This document shows, piece by piece, positions 1 through 5,099 of a stretch of 5,099 nucleotides of DNA (position 1 is its first letter; each line of letters opens with the position of its first letter). The notes below the pieces were generated by a model. The model saw only the letters and a list, made by a program, of their open reading frames with translations. It did no database searches and was not told where the DNA came from. Position numbers and translations under genes: made by a program. Source of the stretch: Akkermansiaceae bacterium (lineage in GTDB: Bacteria; Verrucomicrobiota; Verrucomicrobiia; Verrucomicrobiales; Akkermansiaceae); NCBI GenBank assembly GCA_023300065.1, contig JALZWJ010000196.1:1-5099 (forward strand). The letters are read 5' to 3'.

Positions 1-3000
1 TCCTAGTCTCTGACCCCGCAGCTAATGCCGCTTGATCGGGGAAGGTATACGAGATGCCCTGAGTAAATGACACTCCTGAAAGGTTGATCGCTTGCTCGGA
101 GATATTCATGAGCTCGATGTATTCTGACCCACTGCCTTGCTCGGCACTCGGGTTATAGTGAATCTCAGAGATGACGAGGTTGACCGAGGATGCCGGTTCA
201 TCACCGATGAAGACGGATTCAGTGAGGGCGCTCCATTCCACTCCATCAAAGCTTCGCGCCTTGATTTGGGTCGTTCCAGAAAGGGGGATTTGAGCGGCTT
301 GGTTATAGGACAGCTCGAGATCAAAGACCATGTCGCTACTGCCAAGAGTCCGATTGTGGACCTCGACACTAATGACATTTTCACCCTGGGTCAGGAGGCT
401 GCCGTCAAAGGTGAAGGGGTCAAAGACGCCTTCGTTGCCATCGTTTAAGGCAGGGCTGTCTTTGTTAATCACACCCGTAGGCATATTATCACGAACGACC
501 TCCACGCCATTCACGTAGACGATCGCCCCGCCATCTGCGTGCAGCCCAAGGGACGCGCTTTGGATGGATGCGGCATCATCGATTTGAATCGTCTTACGGT
601 AATAGATCGTGAGCTCACGGGGGAGTGGGTTCACTTGGGTGGCGATAGCGGTATTGGTAATTCCACCAAAACCAAGCGGCGCGGCGCCACTCAGCCAGCC
701 CGAGTCGTCAAAGTCCGGGCTCTGCCAGGCTGTCCCATAGTCGGTATCTCGGTCAAAATAGTTCCAGTCAGAACCTGCTGGGATCGCTACGACATTTTCT
801 GGGAGAAATTGCGCGGTCGGGTTGATCTCGCCACCAATGAGTCGTGGGTCGCTCCCATCCGTCGTGTAGTAGAGACCGCCATTATTGAACGTGACAAGAA
901 GATCGAAATCGGCAGGGATTTCTCCGCCAAATTGCTGGAAGGTCGGTGCTGGGATATCGGTGAAAATCCCGGCGGATTGCATCTGGCTCAGAACGACGTC
1001 GGTGCGGCTGGCGGTATTGATGTCGACGATCCAGTTGGTGAACTGTTGAAAGGAATCAGGTGTGTAAGTCAGCTCGGCCTTTGTGCCCCATCGGGCCGAT
1101 TCGGGGATGATGGTTCGAGAGAGGCTTTCGGAAAGTTTCGTGATGTCCGTTTGCACTCTTTCCTTAGTAAACATGCCATCGTTGTAAAAGAGCTCTTGAG
1201 CGCGATCAGCGACCATGATTCTGAATTCCTCGTGCGCGATCAGGGCGTTCCACATGTTACCTGGCCCACCGTTGTCAGTGGTATTGGCGGTCGAGCCGGT
1301 GGTAGCATTCCCGCCTCGGCGAATGAGGAAGTCGTTGTCCCACATGAAAAAATTAAATTTCGAGCCGTCTTCCCGCTTACGTCCAGCAACCCAATTGTGG
1401 ATCGGGAACCAGTCATGTTCATTTCCTCCGTAGAAATTTAAGAGCATGTAGTTAATGTAGCTCTCTACATCCATGTAGTTTTGCACAATTTCCCAGTCGT
1501 TGGTATTACTAGTGAGGAAGTCCCAGGCCGCGCCTTCACCCTGTGAGACAAAGACTCCGGATCGTCCCTTCATGATGTCGTAGTCCTCCTCCTCGCCGCC
1601 GAGATGGGTGGCCATAAAGTCGGCATTGGGTCGCTCCATGAGATGGTGCTGACCGTAGTAGGTGCCATTGAGATAGACGTGGACAAATTTCCCTCTCAGC
1701 GAGAGATCGCCACCTTCTAACTGTCGGTCAAAGAAGTAGCGGTTCCGGTAATAGACCCCACGCGAGTGAGGGTAGTTCGTCGCAAAAAGAGCATCCTGAC
1801 TTCCGTTTCGGAGTAGGATTTGGTCGAAGGTGTCAACGGCGGTATCGCCCCCATAGGGAGTGTCGCCGAAGAGATCAAATCTCAGCTTCGGTTCGCCATA
1901 GATTCTTTTAAAGCTGATGCGCAGAGCGTGTTTATCGTAAAGCGTGAATGGCCCTCCGAATCGTTCCACCCCTGCATCGAGCTGGAAGCCTTCCTTGCCG
2001 TCAGGGAAAATCATCTCGATCGAGACCGGGATTTCTGGCGGGCTCATGATGGGTTCTGTGGGGATGGCCTCTTGCGTGACGAGCGAAATGGTCGGGATTT
2101 CAAGAAGAGCATCGCGCATTTGGGGCCCCCATACCGAGTTTTGAGTGATCGAGGTCGCCATCACGGGATTGGCAATCACCTCGTCTAAGAAAAGGTAGGT
2201 CTGTGTGTCGGTGTTGGTCGGCTCGAAGCCTGACTTCGAGGCATAGGCCCGCACGATGGTGGTGGAGCTGATTTGCAGCGAAAGAACCGGGATGCTAGTG
2301 GGGGAGGCCGCATCGACTGAAGAACTCGCAGGGCTAGGGTCTGATCCGTCAAGGGTGTAGAAAATGGAAGCGCCCGGAGTTGCGCTCGTCACTTCAAGTT
2401 GAAAAGAGGTCTCAAAAAATCCACGGATATGACTGAATTTTGTGTCTTTGACGAAGCCTTGGATCGAGTCGTTATTGGCCTGACCGGGAGTAGGTGTGGT
2501 GAAGTAAGCCGCTTCAGTTTGTCCTGCTGGGAAACCGAATGAGACATCGGTAAACTGTTCCGGAAAGATCGAGCCAAACCCGGGGGCCGTGACCTCGTTT
2601 TGTGGATTTACGAGAGCCAGAAATTCCCCGTTCTGATTGAGGCCAAAATTAGTATGAAGATCACTCGCTGGATCACTGAGGTCTTCTCCGCTCGCATAGA
2701 CGAGAAGGTAGCCTCCTGCTGGGATGACTGAGCCACTCGGGAAGGTCCATTTGTTAAAATCACTCGAATCGTCAGTGAGATGCCAGCCAGCTAGGTCGAT
2801 GGCTGCGCTATCCGGATTATGGATTTCAATCCAATCTGGGCTACTCCCATCTGGGAGAACAAGGACCTCGTCATTGGAAGTCGCAAATTCAGTCACGTGA
2901 GGCGTGCCTTGTGCATGAGCCGCAATCATCGCGATCGCGGTGAGGAAAATACCGATTAAGCCGACGCGACGTTTTCTGGGTAAGCCTGAAAGGGGATGGG

Positions 3001-3013
3001 CGATTTTAGTCAT
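1..3013 (-). CDS. Secreted multidomain CotH-kinase family protein with lamin-tail domains (3' end beyond left edge)
   Basis: Frame is open for 1004 codons from ATG at 3013 to the left edge; C-terminus is missing. An in-frame TAG at 3074-3076 and no intervening ATG support this start. Residues 1-34 form a signal peptide (basic RKRR at 13-16, hydrophobic 17-32, likely cleavage after A-H-A34), so the product is exported. Order after that: lamin-tail domain ~36-145 (DWIEIHN, GWHLTDD, GGYLLV); chitobiase-C-like domain ~198-274 (FYTLDGSDPSP, TTIVRAYAS); CotH kinase ~307-640, with YLNGTYYGQHHLMERP near 447-462, HNWVAGRKR at 539-547 and WDND at 558-561; a second chitobiase-C-like domain at 689-737 and 906-936, split by a jelly-roll-like insert ~744-905; a second lamin-tail domain from ~945. 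CotH of Bacillus phosphorylates spore-coat proteins; here an extracellular or surface substrate is only inferred. Lamin-tail and chitobiase-like modules probably act in adhesion or display. Family assignment is firm, function is not. Confidence 0.93.
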   Translation of the reverse strand, partial: MTKIAHPLSGLPRKRRVGLIGIFLTAIAMIAAHAQGTPHVTEFATSNDEVLVLPDGSSPDWIEIHNPDSAAIDLAGWHLTDDSSDFNKWTFPSGSVIPAGGYLLVYASGEDLSDPASDLHTNFGLNQNGEFLALVNPQNEVTAPGFGSIFPEQFTDVSFGFPAGQTEAAYFTTPTPGQANNDSIQGFVKDTKFSHIRGFFETSFQLEVTSATPGASIFYTLDGSDPSPASSSVDAASPTSIPVLSLQISSTTIVRAYASKSGFEPTNTDTQTYLFLDEVIANPVMATSITQNSVWGPQMRDALLEIPTISLVTQEAIPTEPIMSPPEIPVSIEMIFPDGKEGFQLDAGVERFGGPFTLYDKHALRISFKRIYGEPKLRFDLFGDTPYGGDTAVDTFDQILLRNGSQDALFATNYPHSRGVYYRNRYFFDRQLEGGDLSLRGKFVHVYLNGTYYGQHHLMERPNADFMATHLGGEEEDYDIMKGRSGVFVSQGEGAAWDFLTSNTNDWEIVQNYMDVESYINYMLLNFYGGNEHDWFPIHNWVAGRKREDGSKFNFFMWDNDFLIRRGGNATTGSTANTTDNGGPGNMWNALIAHEEFRIMVADRAQELFYNDGMFTKERVQTDITKLSESLSRTIIPESARWGTKAELTYTPDSFQQFTNWIVDINTASRTDVVLSQMQSAGIFTDIPAPTFQQFGGEIPADFDLLVTFNNGGLYYTTDGSDPRLIGGEINPTAQFLPENVVAIPAGSDWNYFDRDTDYGTAWQSPDFDDSGWLSGAAPLGFGGITNTAIATQVNPLPRELTIYYRKTIQIDDAASIQSASLGLHADGGAIVYVNGVEVVRDNMPTGVINKDSPALNDGNEGVFDPFTFDGSLLTQGENVISVEVHNRTLGSSDMVFDLELSYNQAAQIPLSGTTQIKARSFDGVEWSALTESVFIGDEPASSVNLVISEIHYNPSAEQGSGSEYIELMNISEQAINLSGVSFTQGISYTFPDQAALAAGSETR
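2912..3013 (-). other. Signal peptide of the CotH-family protein
   Basis: The first 34 residues have a basic n-region (RKRR at 13-16), a hydrophobic stretch VGLIGIFLTAIAMIAA (17-32) and an A-H-A motif directly before Q35, which fits signal peptidase I cleavage between A34 and Q35. There is no lipobox cysteine, so it is not a lipoprotein signal. Sec export is the simplest reading. Confidence 0.85.
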
Positions 3014-3151
3014 GAGGATGGGGGAATGAATTATCGCTTGGAGAGTGTCATATATGAAGCCAAACCCAAAGAACTAAAATGTTGGAATTAAGAGAGTTAG
3101 ATCAATTGAGAGGTTTGTGATTTCGACTGATTCTAGGCTGGAAAATCGCCA
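3014..3151. other. AT-rich spacer between the two minus-strand genes
   Basis: The 138 bases between the stop of the small membrane protein and the start of the CotH gene are richer in A/T than the flanking genes. I see no GC-rich hairpin with a T-run that would end transcription. The best stem on the minus strand is about 5 bp (GATTT/AAATC) with a long loop. Two short palindromes occur, TCAATTGA (3102-3109) and CATATATG (3049-3056). On the minus strand TATATG (3054-3049) could be a -10 element, but no good -35 element sits 16-18 bases upstream. Directly upstream of the ATG the minus strand reads CATTCCCCCATCCTC, with no Shine-Dalgarno match. The CotH gene may have its own promoter here or be co-transcribed; the sequence does not decide. 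Confidence 0.5.
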
Positions 3152-3631
3152 CTATTCGAAGTCGATACCGCTTGAACGATAAGTCGTCTCTGCCCCAGAT
3201 GATGGCGTGCCGGGTGTGGAGTCTGCCACCTTTGCCGCGAGCCGGTCTTCGAAGCGCTCGATGACTTCGACATTGCTCAGTCTTTCTTCCAGTTCGGTGA
3301 GCTTTAGAGTCAGTGCCGCGATCTCGGCCTTACTTTTACGCGCCTCCGCGCCGACCTTCGTTTGCGAGCGGATCTGCGCCTTCTTTCCCCACCCGCCAAA
3401 TACCCACGTCACGGCGGTGGCACCGAGCCCCAGCCCAACGGTGGACATGAGAAGGCTGACTGAGGCATTGGTGAGAGCTAAGATTCCCGTGAGGGAGATC
3501 GTGGTGACACAGATAAAGACGGTCGCGATCAGCTTCATTAAGGTCGTGGCAATCGGCCCCTCAAGGAGGGCAAAGATCCTGTCAACGATCGTCTTAGGGC
3601 CTGTTCTGTTCAAGTCATCATCATCTCCCAT
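3152..3631 (-). CDS. Small membrane-hairpin protein with C-terminal coiled coil, function unknown
   Basis: 159 residues, not recognised as a named family. The N-terminus is acidic (DDDD at 3-6). Two hydrophobic stretches follow at ~30-53 and ~57-79, joined by a very short turn, predicting a membrane hairpin. The segment after the second helix is basic (KK at 83-84, then R88 and K92), so by the positive-inside rule both termini are probably cytoplasmic. Residues ~95-138 form a likely coiled coil (KSKAEIAALTLKLTELEERL, then ERFEDRLAAK). The last ~20 residues are Ser/Thr/Gly-rich and probably disordered. ATG at 3631 is the first start after an in-frame TGA at 3641-3643; it lacks a clear ribosome-binding site. 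The stop is TAG. A two-helix holin-like or membrane-scaffold protein is possible, but nothing diagnostic is visible. The gene lies 138 bp upstream of the CotH gene on the same strand and is divergent from the plus-strand gene. Confidence 0.8.
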   Translation of the reverse strand: MGDDDDLNRTGPKTIVDRIFALLEGPIATTLMKLIATVFICVTTISLTGILALTNASVSLLMSTVGLGLGATAVTWVFGGWGKKAQIRSQTKVGAEARKSKAEIAALTLKLTELEERLSNVEVIERFEDRLAAKVADSTPGTPSSGAETTYRSSGIDFE

Positions 3632-3735
3632 CGCGGTAAATCATTACAGAAGGGGAGTAGAGTTCAATCTCCAGACTCTCCAAATTCTCACTTTATCCTC
3701 GATAGTCGACGGCGATTGACGGCGTAATCCTATTC
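3632..3735. promoter_or_regulatory. Divergent intergenic region, presumed to hold promoters for both directions
   Basis: These 104 bases separate two genes transcribed away from each other, so both transcription starts should lie here or just inside the genes. This follows from gene layout; I could not identify a convincing -35/-10 pair on either strand. A 7-base direct repeat GACGGCG occurs at 3708-3714 and 3718-3724, ten bases apart (about one helical turn), just before the plus-strand ATG; a GTCGAC palindrome (3705-3710) overlaps its first copy. Neither gene has an obvious Shine-Dalgarno sequence in front of its ATG. Confidence 0.5.
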
Positions 3736-5099
3736 ATGTCCTCGCACCTTCCGTCCGAGATCACGGCTGGCCTCGTTTCGCTGCGCCGCCGGATTCGGCG
3801 CATCCAGTTCTTTCGCGGACTGTTGCGGACTAGTTCGGTCGTTTTGGTGGGCTTGCTTTTGATCGTGGGCTTGGATTTTTTGATCACACCTTTTCCCGCT
3901 TGGGCACGGGCCACCGTGTTTTTCCTCTGGCTCGCTGCCATCGCAATTTCGGCGGTGGGATTTATTGTAAAACCGATGTTAGTGAAGCTCCCCTTACTCC
4001 GTTTGGCGCGGTGGTTGGAGGAACGTCACCCAGAGGTGCAGGAGCGGATCAGCACGGCTTTGGAACTCGCGGACCAATCCAGCGAATCTGGAGGGATTTC
4101 TCCAGCCCTGCTCGCCGATCTCTCCGCGGAGGCTGCGGTTGATATGAGCCAGGTCGACCCCCGCCAAGAAGTCGAGAGCAAGCGGGTTCATCAAGCCATG
4201 GTTCCAGTAGGGGCGACCTTGGTAGCTCTTATCGTGTTAGTGGCAGTTTGGCCCAGGCAAATGGAGCGGCTCATCAGCCGCGCGGTCTCGCCATTTTCGG
4301 AATTGGGCAATGTCGGCGCGTTCCAGTTCGAGATGAGTCCGGGCGATTTTGAAGTCCTAGAAGGCGAGAGCTTTGCGATTGATTTCACCTTCACGGGGCT
4401 GCTCGATCAGCCGTTGGAATTCGTGATCAAGAAGGAGGGGGAAACTTTCATCGAGGCACTTCAACCGACAAATTCGGAAGCCGGGGCGCATCGTTTTTCG
4501 TATCCAGTCCACTCGGCAGACCTCGATTTTAAATACTCAGCCCGGGTTGCTGGGAGTGAGAGTGATCGCTTCGAGGTAAAGGTTTATTCCTTGCCCCAGC
4601 TCTTGGATCCTGTCGTCGTTTTTCAATACCCACCCTATACTGGTTGGCCGGATCGGGAGGCTGTAATGAGTCCCACAGTGCAGGCTCTCGCTGGCACTGA
4701 GGTTACGGTGAAGGGGCGCTTTGAGACTCCGCTAGAGAGTGCCGAGCTGCTCTTAGATTCTGCCTCTTTTGGTGAGGTGATCTTAGATCCCTCGGCACGT
4801 GGGACGGCCATGACGTGGTCTGGGGTTTTGAAACCGGGCCTCGACGAGGCGGTAGTTCTTCAGGTGAAACATCAGTTGGGATCGGTGCTCGATGCCGCGC
4901 AGTTCAGCCTCCTCGCCACGGAAGATCCCGCGCCGGTGGTAAAAATCCTCACGCCCGTGCAGCGTGAATTCCGCGTCAAACCGGATGAGCAAGTCAACAT
5001 CACCTATGAAGTGATCGAGCACATCGATCTGGTAAAAGCGGAGATCCAGCTGGAGGTGAATGGAAAGCCGGTGGAGCCTCTTCTCGAGCTCTTGCCGGA
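3736..5099 (+). CDS. Large inner-membrane protein, DUF4175-like (N-terminal part; runs off right edge)
   Basis: Open for 454 codons from ATG 3736 to the window end, with an in-frame TAG at 3703-3705 and no other ATG between; the C-terminus is not visible. A basic N-terminus (RRRIRR at 17-22) precedes two membrane segments at ~33-50 and ~59-78. A cytoplasmic helical stretch follows, with WLEERHPEVQERISTALELA at 93-112. The third membrane segment is ~155-172. The remainder should be periplasmic and beta-rich, with Ig-like segments ~197-285, ~288-395 and ~398 onward; the second opens with FQYPPYTGWP (296-305). A double helix, a 'LE-RHPE…ER--TALEL' segment, a third helix and 'YPPYTG' Ig-like repeats are features I associate with DUF4175-type proteins of Verrucomicrobia, Planctomycetes and Bacteroidetes. 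These often lie near MoxR ATPase, DUF58 and BatA genes and have unknown biochemical function. The assignment is by motif memory, not a search. The gene is probably first in its transcription unit. Confidence 0.85.
   Translation, partial: MSSHLPSEITAGLVSLRRRIRRIQFFRGLLRTSSVVLVGLLLIVGLDFLITPFPAWARATVFFLWLAAIAISAVGFIVKPMLVKLPLLRLARWLEERHPEVQERISTALELADQSSESGGISPALLADLSAEAAVDMSQVDPRQEVESKRVHQAMVPVGATLVALIVLVAVWPRQMERLISRAVSPFSELGNVGAFQFEMSPGDFEVLEGESFAIDFTFTGLLDQPLEFVIKKEGETFIEALQPTNSEAGAHRFSYPVHSADLDFKYSARVAGSESDRFEVKVYSLPQLLDPVVVFQYPPYTGWPDREAVMSPTVQALAGTEVTVKGRFETPLESAELLLDSASFGEVILDPSARGTAMTWSGVLKPGLDEAVVLQVKHQLGSVLDAAQFSLLATEDPAPVVKILTPVQREFRVKPDEQVNITYEVIEHIDLVKAEIQLEVNGKPVEPLLELLP

Noticed and set aside
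539..1441. A 300-codon plus-strand open frame
   Set aside because: It lies wholly antisense to the CotH-family gene, whose frame has clear recognisable domains on the other strand throughout this stretch. The plus-strand translation shows no domain, signal or repeat that I recognise, so it is most likely a chance open frame opposite a coding strand.
2953..2977. Possible twin-arginine (Tat) signal, KRRVGL, in the CotH protein signal peptide
   Set aside because: Two arginines occur, but the usual phenylalanine after the variable position is replaced by glycine and the preceding Ser/Thr is absent, so ordinary Sec export is the better reading.
3049..3082. Candidate promoter for the CotH gene around TATATG on the minus strand
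   Set aside because: The -10-like element matches four of six consensus bases, but the hexamer 17 bases upstream (TTAGTT) matches only two, so it is not better than chance in AT-rich sequence.
3114..3151. Weak stem downstream of the small membrane gene as a terminator
   Set aside because: The stem is about 5 A/T-rich base pairs with a long loop and no following T-run, which is too weak to call.
3207..3719. A 170-codon plus-strand open frame opposite the small membrane protein
   Set aside because: Its translation is Ser/Arg-rich with no coherent fold, as expected opposite a Leu/Glu/Ala coding frame. The minus-strand frame gives a clean membrane hairpin followed by a coiled coil, which is more protein-like. 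The plus frame also runs through the divergent spacer almost to the next gene start.
3693..3941. An 82-codon minus-strand open frame rich in Lys and Arg
   Set aside because: It is antisense to the membrane segments of the plus-strand gene. Its basic character follows from reading Leu/Val/Phe-rich codons backwards, and it shows no DNA-binding motif.
4783..5022. A 79-codon minus-strand open frame
   Set aside because: It is antisense to the periplasmic region of the DUF4175-like gene and has no recognisable features.

Overview
The window looks like chromosomal DNA from a member of the Verrucomicrobiota (or a close PVC-group relative). This is inferred from gene content and not from any marker gene. 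The evidence is a secreted protein combining lamin-tail, chitobiase C-terminal-like and CotH-kinase modules, with the 'NG-x-YYG…ERP' and 'HNW-x-AGRKR' signatures common in that phylum, and a large three-helix inner-membrane protein of the DUF4175-like type. None of the three starts has a clear Shine-Dalgarno sequence. Base composition is moderate and looks similar across the window. I see no rRNA, tRNA, CRISPR array, insertion sequence or phage module.

Layout. (1) Positions 1-3013, minus strand: one uninterrupted reading frame of 1004 codons that runs off the left edge. It encodes an exported multidomain CotH-kinase protein: signal peptide, lamin-tail domain, chitobiase-C-like domain, CotH kinase, a second chitobiase-C-like domain split by an inserted beta-sandwich, then the start of a second lamin-tail domain. 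(2) Positions 3014-3151: AT-rich spacer. (3) Positions 3152-3631, minus strand: a 159-residue protein with a predicted two-helix membrane hairpin and a C-terminal coiled coil, function unknown. (4) Positions 3632-3735: short divergent intergenic region. (5) Positions 3736-5099, plus strand: the N-terminal 454 residues of a large inner-membrane protein with three membrane segments and Ig-like periplasmic repeats. It resembles the DUF4175-type proteins often found with MoxR/BatA genes, and it runs off the right edge.

How they may work together. The two minus-strand genes share a direction, and no convincing terminator separates them, so co-transcription is possible but unproven. The plus-strand gene is a separate transcription unit and is probably the first gene of an operon continuing to the right. 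All three products are predicted to act at or beyond the inner membrane, but nothing here shows that they share a pathway. I found no convincing new system. The most distinctive item is the architecture of the secreted CotH protein.
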